Shown: piece after piece, positions 1 through 12,578 of the stretch
How the letters are laid out: every line of letters starts with the position of its first letter
Numbering within the stretch: position 1 is the stretch's first letter
Assembly: GCA_007026445.1 (NCBI GenBank)
Contig: VDMD01000034.1
Coordinates: forward strand, 248,001-312,000
Length of the DNA: 64,000 bases
DNA from: Schizophyllum amplum
Lineage: Eukaryota > Basidiomycota > Agaricomycetes > Agaricales > Schizophyllaceae
Direction: 5' to 3'
Position numbers and translations under genes: made by a program
The notes under the pieces: generated by a model
Databases searched by the model: none
Told to the model about the DNA's origin: nothing
Seen by the model: only the letters and a program-made list of their open reading frames with translations

Positions 1-1819
1 ACGCGGCTTTGGCGCCACAGGCGCTAACTGGGGGTGGTAGGTGCAGGTCGGAAGGAGGGTGTGACCATCTAGGGGTGCGACACTTTATACTCTGGCAGTT
101 GCAGTGCCTCGCGCGCCTAAGGACCCCTTCCTCGCCGCTCGGATCCCTGCGGCGGTTATCGTCAAGATGATCGCATCCATGATCACCTCTGTATTCCCGC
201 GGGCAGTCCCAGCGCATGTCCGCAATAGAGATGCGTTTCCGCCGGGCGTACATGCCATGTCGTTTGTGGGCGCACTGCATCATGGCATGCCCGTTATGGA
301 GAACTTGTGCCCAACATTCCCCGCCTCGTGGTGAGCTAGTCCTTCTCCGGCTTACCCGGGATGGGTTCGGTTTGTACTTGTTGTGGTATGTGGGCGACCC
401 GAAGCCAGCAGATACAGATACAACGAGGCGCTATTGTTCGACCGGAACGTGCAGGTAGCGCGTGCGAGCGATGCAATAGCGTGGCCTGGTTCTGCCGCGA
501 GGTGCGGCAGACCCTCGATACTCGATACAACCCCGCTCCCTTTTCCCGCCCTATCGAGACTTTTGGGGAGGAAGAAGCGGGGTTTTTTGCGAATATAGGT
601 TGATAGACGACGGCGCCAGCCCAAGGAGCGCAACAGAGCGGATTATTAGAGGAACAATAGCGTTCTCAGGCTTGGTTATGCTCGCGTGAATGAGTGGGTG
701 ACTGCCCACTGACTGGGTTCTGCCGGCGGGATGCGCTGGCGTGCATATGGTCTGGCCAGATGCGTCTGCCGCGAAGGTTGCATGGCGGGTTCTGCGGCGG
801 AGATGGCCTTCCACGCCTACAGGGGTTCGGATTGATGCTGGGAACATCTTCCGCCTTCGCGTTGTTTTCGGTGTATAGGTGATGTACTGCTTGATCAGCT
901 GGGAAGAGAAACATCAGCCTCAAGGCGCTCACTGAATATGTGACAGTGGCAGCCATACTGAAGACTTGGGTGTGACGCGCATTTGGAATCTGGCGAATGC
1001 GCATGCTACCGTAGACGACGCAGGTCTAGCCCCCAGATGCATCCGGCGGAACATCGCTGTCGGCTAAGTAGTCTGCTCATGCGGACACTGCTCAACATTG
1101 CGGAATGGGGTCAAAATTGATGCTCACCTTCCGTCGCTTTCTGACTCGTACGCGCCGGTTCTCGCACGGCTGATGTGAACGCATCTCGTCTGCGCGAATG
1201 TATGTGCGTCGAACAGGTCTCGACAAGAGCTCTGGCTACGTGCTAGCAGCAGTCTGGCAGAGGTTCCCATTCCAGGCAAGAGGCAGTGCGGCGGCGGCAT
1301 ACACTGAGGGAATGAACTTGCTTCGACGAATGAGGCGCTCATGAGAGCCTCCGTCGTAATGTCGGAAGCTTTGAGTTTGACTCTAAGGACCGAGTCAGGG
1401 TCACAGGTACACTGGGAAAAGAATGGAAGCTCGCCTGCGACATGTCCAGCGTATGCGCTCACGTCTTTACACAGCGCGATAGATGCCGAGTCTGCGGTCC
1501 ATTTTGTGGTCACAGTAACACGTTTAGTGCCCACGGGCGCGGAAGCAGCTTGCTTTCACTGTCCTTATGCGCTGCGAATAAAATGGAATGAATGCACATC
1601 TCTGCTCGAGATGGTCGTGGTCAGTGTAGACAGAGAAGCACAGCAAGCTTTCAAGAACGCCGCGTCGGCATACGCCGACGCTCCACGTGATTAAACCCTT
1701 TGTGACGCTCACAGTACTTACACCCACAAGTAGACTCTCAGGCAACCATTACTTCGCCAAAGCTTCATGGGCGCTATCCTATTGATTATGTTTTGATATG
1801 ATTTTACTCGGCAGAGCAA
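1..1819. other. Gene-poor stretch, no supported gene
   Basis: No reading frame here looks like a conserved protein, and no intron pattern joins the short frames into one. The only piece with any resemblance to a known domain is a MYND-like cysteine motif near 361-520, listed separately. A frame at 1341-1694 (+) and an overlapping one at 1124-1534 (-) are both open for over 100 codons but show no recognisable motif, and the sequence is GC-rich enough for such frames to arise by chance. Confidence 0.5.
361..522 (+). pseudogene. Possible decayed MYND zinc-finger fragment
   Basis: The frame starting at 361 contains Cys-Thr-Cys-Cys-Gly, then about 25 residues later CERCNSVAWFC followed by REVRQ. 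This resembles the second half of a MYND finger (C-x2-C, aromatic-Cys, then Cys-Gln), but the Cys before Gln is replaced by Arg and the spacing before the third Cys is one residue longer than usual. There is no helical N-terminal region like that of the intact MYND genes further along the window, and the frame closes at 603. It may be a relic or a chance match. Confidence 0.22.
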
Positions 1820-4819
1820 CTACAGCTTGCGCTCGAGGAAGCTCTCGATAACGCCCGAGAGCGTGAGAGGGTACTCCTTCAGCTGAACTTTTCCGTCCAT
1901 CACCATCGTATTCGGCTGCACGAAGATCTTCCGCGGCTAAAAATCCGTCAGCACCATAAACCACAATGCACGCGAATCGCAACGCACCTGCTTCTTCCTG
2001 AGCACCAAGTCCCGGATCTCGCCCGCCCACGCATCGCTCGGCTTCGTCAGCTCTGCGTAGAATTTGCGCGCACCCGCCCCGTCAGCCGTGCTGTATACCA
2101 TTCGTCAGATCACCCTCCTAGATCATCTCGCTTCCATTCAGACGCACCTCTTCCTCACTTGCAGCTGCACGAGCAGCTCGCCCGCCACGCGCTTGCCCTC
2201 CTTCAACACCTTCTCCCGGTCCACGCGAATGTACACATTCTCCAATGTCCCATCCGCGTTCCTGATCTCCTGCAGCGCCGCGAGGCCCGCGCGCAGGAGG
2301 TGCTGCGTGATGCCTAAGCGCGCCTGCATATGCGCCTGGCCGTGCTTGCCTGCTTTCGGGTCGTAGAACTCGAGGCCACGCAGCCCGGCGCGGGCCATGA
2401 GCAGGAAGGTCGCGTGCTGGATGTCCTCGATGTCTTGCTCGGAGGTGATCTAGGGAGGAGAAAAGTCAGTGCGAGGGATGCAGGAGACGTGAAGCAGAAT
2501 GGCGTACGTCGAAGATCTTCAAAATGTCGCGATTACCACCGACTACATAGCATGATCAGCGAGGAGCAGTGACGTCGGTCATGAACGTACGATAGAGGGC
2601 CACCGTCTCTGCTCGGCATTCTTCCATGGAGGATGATACCTCACCCAGCACAGAGTCCGGGGTTTGGCCAGCTTTGTACCACGATTCACTGTATGCGTTC
2701 GTTAACACCCGAGCCTACGATGCAGTGTTCTATTGCAACCCACATCTTCTTCCCCGTCAAGGGGTTGATGATCTTTGCACAATATTAGCACCACGACACG
2801 ATACGAGAAGATCAAGTCTCACCTTTTCCGGGTCAAAGTTGCGCTTGCCATCCGCGTCCTCCTGGAAGAGTTTGCCGGAGCCGTGGCCCAGCAGTTCGTG
2901 ATTCGCGACCTGCACCTCGAACGCTTTGCTGTCCCACGCGTTGTATAGTGCCAGATCATCTGGGTGAATGAAGGTGACCTCCTCATCTGCAGAATCCGCG
3001 CGTCAGCCTGCATCATCGTTCGGCAGAGACTGAACGCACTCGGAGACTTGGCCGCCAGAATATTCTGTGCAACAGTTAGAGATGAGTTCGTCGCTGGTAC
3101 AAGAAGCACCAACCGCCAACGAAACGTTCTTGAACCCAGTTGACTCGCGCACTTCGTAGTAGTTCTGGAGCACATAAGTCATGCAGCATATTTCTCAATT
3201 GCGCGTTGCGCACCGGGATCTGAAAATTTGTGAGCCTTTAAACCCATACACATAGTGCGTAGGTCCATAAACGTGCGTAGGACCCTACACCTAGGCGGAC
3301 CACTCACATTGATACCCGCGGGAATGCCACCCGTCGCAAACGACACGACTTCCAACGCCGTGAAGTCCGGCTTGCGGAACACGTCAACCTCGAAGTCCTT
3401 GCCCCAAGGCAGGTCCTGGATCAGCGTCGGCGCCGAGTTGACAAGCGTCTCAAATTTGGCGCTGAGCTGCTTGTTGACGATCGCGGTAAAGCCTACGATG
3501 CGGCCGATCTTGAGTACGGGAATCGACAGAATACATTCAGCACTCACCTTCCCACTCTGCACGAGCGCCATAGGGATCGACATAGGTCTCGATGAACTAC
3601 AAGATGAGCAAAAACGAGATGAGCAAAAGTCCCAGTGTCCACACAATCTCACGCACCCCGATATAAGTCTCCACCACTGGCCCAACGTCCTTCACCCACT
3701 CCGCCGACGCATCCTTATGCGCCTGAATAGACCCCGTTTCGAAGGACGCGATGTATCCGTCGATCATCTTTTTCTGCGTCTCATTCGCCGCGTACTTCTT
3801 CGCCTCCGCGAGTGCCGCGTTCACCTTCTTCAGCGCCGCTGAGAAGTCGCCGTACTGCACCGTCAGCTTCGCCGGCGCGCCGTTCGCGGTCATCTCATGT
3901 GTCGCGCTTGCGAGCCCGGCGTTTGCCGAAGCGACAAGGAGCGTGAACTCAGATGGGCCCACCTTGCGGACGCTGACGGGAGGGGATAAGTGAGCGAACG
4001 TCACTTCCCTATAAACTAGAAGTGTATACCGACCGTGTGTTGAGAACATCGACGCCAAGCTTCTCAGCCGCGGCCTGCACGGCAGCAACCTCCTCGTCCG
4101 AGATGGGCAGCTCGGAGGGGTAGTAGTTGCTGACGTTGCCGTCCTTGGGTTTGCCAACGGTCAGGCTCGCTTCAGGTGCGAGGGCGTATATGTGCTCCTT
4201 CAGTTGTGTCCAGAGGCCAAGCGCCTTTGAGGCGTTGGCGGACTTGGACACGATTGCCTCGAATTTGTCCGCAGAGACGCGCGGGACAATTTTTGTGAAG
4301 CCAAAGGAGCGGTAGTTGACGAGGTTGCTGATGACCTTCACGAATAAAAAAGTTAAAGGCGGACATAAAGAACCCCAGTGCGTGCTGCACCAACCTGAAC
4401 GGTGTACTGCAGGGCCTGATCCCACTCATCTGACGAGAGCCCGGCGCTCTGACGAAGTTGGTCGAAATTGGCCAGGTTGCCCGATGCATCGCTGAACGTC
4501 AGCAACAGCAGGTCGTACAGATCTGCCGCCTGCGGGGTCCATTGTCCTATGTTGCAGTGTCAATGTTGAACGTGCAGAACCGGACCTCAGAATCCTCCCG
4601 ACCTTGGATGATGCGCGCGCCAGCCCACGCAGCCTCAGCCATGTAATGCGCATACTTCTTTTCCTTGTCGCTAAGGCGGGCATCAGTAGGCCGTCAATTG
4701 ATCTACGTCCTGACATAGGCCTCCTACCTCAGCTGGGCAAAGGCGTCAGAGATTTGCATGCCGCATAGCGGGACGGTTTTGTCGGCGAGGAATCGCTCCT
4801 GGGCGAGGGTGTGCGCCAT
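1820..4819 (-). CDS. DPP3: Dipeptidyl peptidase III (metallopeptidase family M49)
   Basis: This gene encodes a zinc-dependent exopeptidase that removes dipeptides from the N-terminus of short peptides, normally in the cytosol. The diagnostic zinc site HELLGH is encoded at 2883-2900 and the second metal motif EECRAE at 2607-2624. The N-terminal lobe is recognisable from the family segments around GISDAF-like start, SNLVNYRSFG and SNYYPSELPISDEE, and the C-terminal end reads FVQPNTMVMDGKVQLKEYPL. At least eight short introns interrupt it, for example one between RKKQ and PRKIFV near 1939-1989 and one around 4340-4398. The start at 4819 (MAHTLAQERFL) gives the usual fungal length of about 700 residues. 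An in-frame upstream ATG at 4909 would add a 30-residue Arg-rich leader. The gene is divergent from PTC7, sharing a promoter region of under 300 bases. Confidence 0.93.
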
Positions 4820-5085
4820 TCTGGTCCGCAAGATGAATCTGGGAGGAAAAGAGGGGCGATGGCTTCTGAGATAGGAACGTCCCGCGCGACCCAGTGCCGC
4901 CCTCAACATGAACGCCGCGGATCTCGAACAGGCGCGTGACTGCAGTCGGCAGGCTGGGGAATCGCCTGCTGCAAATTTCACGTCACCTTCCCTCCAAAGG
5001 TTAGTGGTTCGAACCGCTAAAGTTCCTATTTTTCGGACGCTCTTTTGCTGGACCTCAACGTATCATGATGCACACTTAGAAATAT

Positions 5086-6932
5086 GTGACGCTCTTGCGA
5101 ATGATATCCTGCGATTTGAGAGGGAGCTATACCACACGTAGTCAGAAATCTGAAGTTCAATGTCGTCCGCGCAATCCGCGGCTGGTTCCGGTTCTCCAGG
5201 GAGCTGCCTCCGCGTCCAAGCGCCGCGGGGGAATATTAATATTATCACATCTCCGTCTCGACCACCACCTCCTCCTGCTCAATGGCCTCACATGTCTCTC
5301 TCGATGCCGGGTCGCGTCCTTGAAGCAGCTGGCGCGCTACAGCACGGCTGCCGCTACCGCTGAGCGTCCATATGTTTTCCACATAGGTAAGAGGACGCGT
5401 GATATGATGTCTACAGCAACTTGATGACGGACTGCACAGGCGCTGCATGGCATGCCAAACCAGATGATCCCCACCATAGGAGACCGCCACCCAAGACCGT
5501 CCCGTTTGCAGCAGACAGTCCAATAGGTGCGTCACGCGGCTCCCAGTCCACCATCATAACCATTGAATGTCCCCTCAGGCAAATGGCGCGATGAGATGCT
5601 CAACTGGCCAAAGTTCATGCACAACACCCAAAGCGCGGGGGAGGACTTCTTCTGTGTACAACCGGTGCGTTCTATAAGGCTGCTACTAGAGTGCTTTGCT
5701 TGCTGACTGAGCCCTACAGATGAAATGCGACTCGGTAGGTACGCCGTCTTTCGCTCCCCGGCACCACCAACTAGCCTGACGGTCCCTCTGAGGGAGTGAC
5801 GGTTGGCGTTGCGGGTGAGTTGGTCACTTTCCTCCCGTGATCAACGGTGCTCAACGTCAACAGACGGCGTCGGTGGTTGGGCTGACAGTGGCGTCGACCC
5901 AGCGTTGTTCGCGCAAGCCATGATGTATCACTCTGCTAGGTATTCGCGCGCAGCCTGGGCAGGCGAGCCTGAGATAGATCCTACACTGGACTACGAGGGT
6001 GCGTATAGCTCTGATGTCTCTCCGCCAACCGTCCTCACCTATTCTCGTAGAGCGCGAAGAAGTAGAGGGCTGGGAATTGACACCATACGAATGTATGGAT
6101 CTTGCGTACGGCGGCGTCCTTCGCGAGCGGGGCGTTCTCGGTGGTGCAAGTACGGCGTGTATTTTAACACTCAACGCATCCTCCGGTCTCCTGCGATCAG
6201 CCAAGTACGCATCGTCGTCTTCTTCGACCATATCCCACTCATCACTGTCCAACTCAGCCTCGGTGACAGCGGATACGCGGTCGTCCGTTCCAAAAACGTG
6301 ATCTACCATCAAGAGCCACAAACGCACTACTTCAACTGCCCATTGTCAGTCTCAGTTGCTGCACACCTCGTGCACATTGCTCATTCCGGTGCAGGCAGCT
6401 CACGAAGGTCCCCGTTGGCGATCGGCAGTTCTCCGGCGTCTGCGTCGACAGCCCACGACATGCAGACACCCACTCCATGAAACTTCGCGATGGAGACCTC
6501 GTCGTGCTCTACGTGCGCCGTCATACCATTTCAGTGATACTATACCGCAGCTCATATATTTTGCCCTCACATAGACCGATGGCTTCGGCGACAACATCTT
6601 CCTTAGGGACATGGCGAACATATTACTGCTGACTGCCAAGAACGACATCCCAGACGAACTCATGCCGCAATACATGGCCGAGAGGCTAGTAGAGCGCGCA
6701 ACCCAGGTCATGTATTCCGGGCGTCTCACGCCTTTCCAGAGTGAGTTCTGCTTAAACCTAGGTGCGGGATCAGTTACTCATCCATATGTGCAGGGGAAGC
6801 GGCTCGGTACGGCCAGAACTTGCCAGGTGGCAAGATCGACGAGTGAGCATCGTCCCCGTTGTTCTTGACAGCGCTCAATAACACTTCTTAAGCTGCACGG
6901 TCCTTGTTGCACTCGTTCGCGAGACGTCATGA
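5086..6932 (+). CDS. PTC7: Mitochondrial PP2C-type protein phosphatase (PTC7/PPTC7 family)
   Basis: The product is a Mn/Mg-dependent serine/threonine phosphatase of the Ptc7 branch, which acts in mitochondria. Spliced exons give the PP2C metal motif GVADGVGGWADSG, then LGDSGYAVVRS, a segment ending in HYFNCPLQLT, YTDGFGDNIF, and finally DDCTVLVALVRETS before TGA at 6930-6932. The region before the catalytic domain reads LKQLARYSTAAATAERPYVFHIG, which looks like a presequence and cleavage site. About nine short introns can be placed. The first codon is uncertain: in-frame ATGs exist at 5086 and 5101, but the true first exon may be spliced, so the 5' end is approximate. Its 3' end faces the aldo-keto reductase gene with about 260 bases between stops. 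Confidence 0.88.
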
Positions 6933-7191
6933 GACGGATCAAGGTTGCCTCGCTCGTTCCATTGCGGGACTCGGTCGTCCCACAACAGGAGTCGGACTAC
7001 AGCTAAATTATTGTCGACGCTCTAGATAATCGCCACCCACATACTTACTAGCGACGTATACACACACTGTGACACACATTCGCCGTAAAGGCAGAAAACT
7101 TCTCATATGCATGACATACGAGTAATACAGCGATATATGTATGCTCTCCGACCTAGTTCCCGCTCGCCGCCTGGACCCCCCCACAGCACGC

Positions 7192-8657
<1,466 letters not shown>

Positions 8658-9077
8658 GTTGCTGGGTATCGAGGTGCACTATAGAGAGTCGCAGCGACGT
8701 GGGGCAACAAGGGGGAAGGTCTGGCGAGGTATATCAAGCATGACTGCATCTGACAGCTCCGCCCGAACCAAGCCCGAACTTACCAATCACTGAATGTCCG
8801 GTGAGTCAGACCGAAGCATGCCCGGAGTGCACGCTGAGTGCACGTCGCACACCAAGGATCGTTGGAAATACACCTCCGCTCTCGAAGAAGGTTGCCAACG
8901 TAGATTGACTCGAGACGACCAGCATGACAAGCTTTGAGAAGATGTAGTATTCTGTTGTACAGACAAAGGTAGGACTGTAAACGCGCCATATGAACCAAAA
9001 CCGTCGGCCGATTCCGTCTTTCAAATCTCCCTTATTCAGCCCTCCAAGCTTCAAGCGATGGGTCTGGGGAATTTCCA
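8658..9077. other. Intergenic region between AKR promoter and coiled-coil gene 3' end
   Basis: This holds the upstream region of the aldo-keto reductase and the downstream region of the coiled-coil gene, both on the minus strand. A minus-strand frame over 8806-9078 is open for 90 codons but has no recognisable motif and overlaps the downstream gene's end. No tRNA, repeat or clear promoter element was seen. Confidence 0.5.
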
Positions 9078-10529
9078 TTAGTTCGAAGACGAATTTGGGG
9101 AAAAGAGCACGTACACCCTGTTCTCCTTGCCGGACGCGCGTCGCCTCTTCTGGTGCTCAACATTAATGATGTCCTTCTGTGGAAAGTGAGCATGCTGCGT
9201 ATCTGCGCTGGCAGAATTTGCCTACCAAGACCGAATTGGGCTTGAAGATGGCCTCCGCAGCAAAGGGTGAGTCTCGATAGATTTGGACGCTGTGCCTATG
9301 GGCAATCGGGGACGGTGTAGCGACCGAGGTAGCAATGGACGTGTTGCACGAAGAAGGCGTGCTGTCGTTCCTGTGCTGGAAGAGGGGACTATCTGGGAAA
9401 GCATCGACGCAGTTAGGTCGTGCAGGGGTGCTCAGTCTCTGATATATGCGTCGTCAGCATATGCGTGCTCAATTTCAGCTTACGTACCCTCAGCACAAGT
9501 TTCCTCAGGCGTCCATCGAGAGGGCTGTCACTGTCCGATGGCGTGGACTGTCCCGTAGGGCGAAAGACGGCTGATGACCTGAGTTCATGAATCTCTTCCA
9601 TCATGAGGCGCTCTCGCACGCGAAGATCGTCGTTATCCTTCGTAAGCTTGCGCACGCGAGCCTCCATCTCGTTGCGAAGGTTGCGTTCAACGGCCAAGGC
9701 CGTCGAGGAAGCGTCCACGCACACAGTCATGTTGTTTTGCAACGACGAGATCTGACCTTCAGCCTCGGTAAGGGCAGCGCGAGCACCAGAAAGCTGGTTG
9801 AGACTGGCGAGGTGCTGGGCTTCGAGGACGCTATGACGTTGAAGAGTAATCGCCACAGCGTCGCGAAGGTGAAGCGTGTTCTGGACGGTAAGCGCGTAAA
9901 GAGGGCCGTCCGAGTTGCGCTTCTCGTTCGAGGTTTGCTTGAGCTGCACGGCAAGTCGCTGGTGGCCTTCCTTTTCGGTAGCAAGGGCTTTCTCGAGTGC
10001 GGCGCATTTGCTGGTTTGGATAGCGATGTCGTCGGCGAGCATGGCGTTTTGAGAGCGGATTTGCTTCATGGAGTCGAGGAGGTCATCTCGAAGCTGGCGC
10101 TCGTAAGTCAAGTTTGAAGCCGTTGCGCTGGTGGGCAGTGAGGATCCGGACTGTATAGCGGCGTCACGATCGGCGCGCTCGATGTCGAGGGCGTTGCGTG
10201 TCGCTTCAAGCTCGAAAGTGATGCCATTGTAGGAAGTGACGATTTCATCAATGTGCTGTTCGAGACGTCGGATGATTTGACGTGAGGCGTCGGGCGTGAT
10301 GTCGTCCGGGACGGACATCGTGTCCGGAACGGATAGAAACGGAGACGCATCTAAAGCGTGGAGCGCAGATGGAAAGGGACCCTGCTTGATCTTGAGGGGC
10401 GGCGGGCTGAAGCTCTCCTCGGAAACAAGGAAAGGCGACTGCGACGCGTCAGCGATTGCGGCAAGGTGCGCAAGCAAGGCGACTTACGGAAAGAGCGAGT
10501 GGGCCAGAAGACGATGGTTGGGCGGACAT
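9078..10529 (-). CDS. Coiled-coil protein of unknown function
   Basis: I do not recognise this protein. The start at 10529 is supported by splicing: exon 1 encodes MSAQPSSSGPLALS, an intron with GTAAGT donor and CAG acceptor follows (about 10439-10487), and the frame continues as SPFLVSEESFSPPPLKIKQG. The centre, roughly residues 60-330, is rich in heptad-like Leu/Ala/Glu/Lys repeats (for example LEQHIDEIVTSY, LRNEMEARVRKLTKDNDDL), so a long parallel coiled coil is likely. Two further introns near 9433-9480 and 9180-9229 join a Ser/Pro/Thr-rich tail and the end KRRRASGKENRVYVLFSPN, stopping at 9078. The total is about 450 residues. The KENR-containing tail could be a KEN-box degron, but this is only a sequence match. 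It lies next to MIS12 on the same strand. Confidence 0.75.
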
Positions 10530-10742
10530 GGCGGGCTAGTTGCGTGGGCGGCGATAGAATGAGCGGGGGCTAGGGAACGTCGTGGTACGAGTCCAAGGAG
10601 CGAACGGCCGAATCCGGAATGTTGACGCGCGTTTATGGCCCGCTGGACAGGCCCCTGTCAGTCGGATAGTATACAGATCCCAAGATACAAAGAAGCATAC
10701 AGTACGTAGTGCAAACACAGATGTCGTCATGGAGTGGCTGGA

Positions 10743-11619
10743 CTACTTGGTGTCCATCGCCTCTAGCAAACTCTGCAGCGCGTCGGCCTCCACGATATCT
10801 CGGCCTTGCCCGAGCGTGCGAGCGTATGTCGCGTTGGGCGGGGCGTTGGCCGTAGCGCGAGCCATCAGCTGCGCCACCGTCCAGGTCATGTAGCTGCTTC
10901 GGTCTGCCTCCCACGGACGGTGCGCCGGCAGAGGGGCTAGTGCGGGGGCAGCCTCAGTCTCCGGCAGCTCAACGATCTCCTGCTGTACTTCGACAAGTTT
11001 TGCAGGGACATGGCGGAGATCGTTCAGAGTCTCGAGATTGACGAAGGAGAGGCGGCTAGGTCTTTCTCGGCTTCGCGCCTCTCGGTCGCAGCTATCCGCA
11101 TGGCGCGTTGTGCCAAGCGAGAGATCTTCTTCTCCTGGAAGGAGCGTCAGACGGAGAGCAAAGAATAAATCAATGGAAACGCACATTCGCCAGCTGTTCT
11201 CGCAGGGCATCTATTTCAGCCATCAGCTCCTGCTCCTGCTCCGGTGTGGTTGTCATGTCCAGTCCCTCCTGATGAGGAAGTACGTAGGGCAAGCCGGGAG
11301 GCACAGCAAAGATGTTGCGCAAGCACCAAGCCTCGAACGAGTCAAACGCGATGTCGGTGTGATGCTCGAGTAAAGTCTGGCATTGGTGTAAACCGTGTTC
11401 AACTTCCTGCCTGCGCTCTTCCTTCAGCTCATCGTCGTCCGCCTTTGCAACGTAGCCACTCTCCAAGAACTGCTCGATTCCAAGTAAGCTGCGACCGATG
11501 CAGTCGTTGCCGACATTGGTTATGTCGTCGAGGACAAGCTGGGGAACAAAGCCGAGAGCTTCCGCCAAAAGAAGAGGGGGTACTTGAGGTCTTCCTGTCG
11601 TCGCTGATGTGCTTGTCAT
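10743..11619 (-). CDS. MIS12: Kinetochore protein Mis12/Mtw1
   Basis: This is a subunit of the MIND/Mis12 complex, which links centromeric chromatin to the Ndc80 complex at the kinetochore. The N-terminus has the family hallmark LLLAEALGFVPQLVLDDITNVGNDC, then a helical region up to EIDALREQLAN. After one intron (about 11132-11182) the frame continues EKKISRLAQRAMRIAATERREAEKDLAA, clearly coiled-coil, and then must shift by one base to LSFVNLETLNDLRHVPAKLVEVQQEI. The C-terminal part contains RPWEADRSSYMTWTVAQLM and ends MDTK. The shift near 11050-11056 fits a missing base and recurs as a pattern in other genes of the window, so I treat it as a probable sequence error. Start ATG is at 11617-11619. 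Confidence 0.82.
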
Positions 11620-12578
11620 GGCTTCGACAACCAGGCTTCTGGTCGAACGAGGTCGTAGACAATGACTGAATTTCCCGGGGAGCGCGTATGGTCACATCAC
11701 GTGTTATTGCATATACAGTTGAATCTCTAGTAATGCATTAGCCGTTGATGCATATCCCCGCTAATGCATAGACCTGACCGATCCCCCGGTTTGGGAGGCG
11801 GGGATATGCAAAAAAATCCGTTATCGCATAATGCATACGCTTCGGAGGGGGTCCTCCTGCCAGATATTCAGTAAGGGATCGTCGGTCCGAGCGCCGAGCA
11901 GGGTCAGGGTGGTGAAAATTGGTGCAACTGCGTGCGTTTGTCGTCCGTGATGACCTTGTAATGACCCAATTTAACGAGTTTCTGACCCGTTACCTGTTGT
12001 ATAACCGGTTTGAAACGAAAACTTGCGTATTTATTGACTTTGACGGCTTAAACCAAAAATATTCGAATTATTTCGACTTTTTGGACCATTTTCTCTCATT
12101 GAATATCCCCGCTATTGCATACGAAATCTTGTCTCCCGATCGTATGCATTAATAGAGATTCAACTGTACTTAGTCCACGTTCAACTTATCAGGCAACGAT
12201 GCTTACTTACGCGCTCTGGCGGCTACCATCCCGCTCCTTACATACTCATAATCACGTCAAAAATTCCTCGGAACTGCCATGTCTCTGCAATGCGAGCAAG
12301 TGCACAACGGAACACTGCGGTTGGGGAAACGATGGGGAGAAGGACTTGAGGAAACTCATCGTACTTACTTACGCAGCCGCTCGCCTATATCCGAACGGTG
12401 AGCAGGGCGGCATCACATCCGTGCCATTCTCAATCAATATACCTAGACTTCAGCATGCCTTCCCTGGTCCCGCGAAGAGTTTACCGTGAATAACGTAGAC
12501 TGCCTTGCACCATGAGTTCGATATAAGCGGCCTCTGTACACGACCTTTGGCGCCCGCCTTCATAACCACCCACGAGCC
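11620..12578. other. Intergenic region holding a short transposon
   Basis: The upstream region of MIS12 and the upstream region of the ABC transporter gene flank the inserted element at 11716-12166. The element is visibly richer in A and T than its surroundings. Between 12169 and 12578 I see no coding frame with recognisable motifs. Confidence 0.6.
11716..12166. mobile_element. Non-autonomous TIR transposon (MITE), Tc1/mariner-pogo type
   Basis: Both ends carry the inverted sequence CAGTTGAATCTCTA, and the match continues as (G/T)TAATGCAT, so about 22 of the terminal 23 bases pair. The element is flanked by TA on each side (11714-11715 and 12167-12168), the target duplication typical of the Tc1/mariner/pogo superfamily, and its ends begin with CAGT as in that group. 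Just inside both termini lies a second inverted motif, ATATCCCCGCTA(A/T)TGCATA-like. The 451-bp interior has no transposase frame, so the element would depend on an enzyme coded elsewhere. It sits between two divergent genes. Confidence 0.85.

Noticed and set aside
1124..1694. Overlapping frames of over 110 codons on both strands
   Set aside because: Neither resembles a known protein and they overlap each other antisense, so coding potential is not supported.
5000..5020. GGTTCGAACC-like word resembling a tRNA T-arm (B box)
   Set aside because: No matching acceptor stem, D-arm or A box could be found on either strand at suitable distance.
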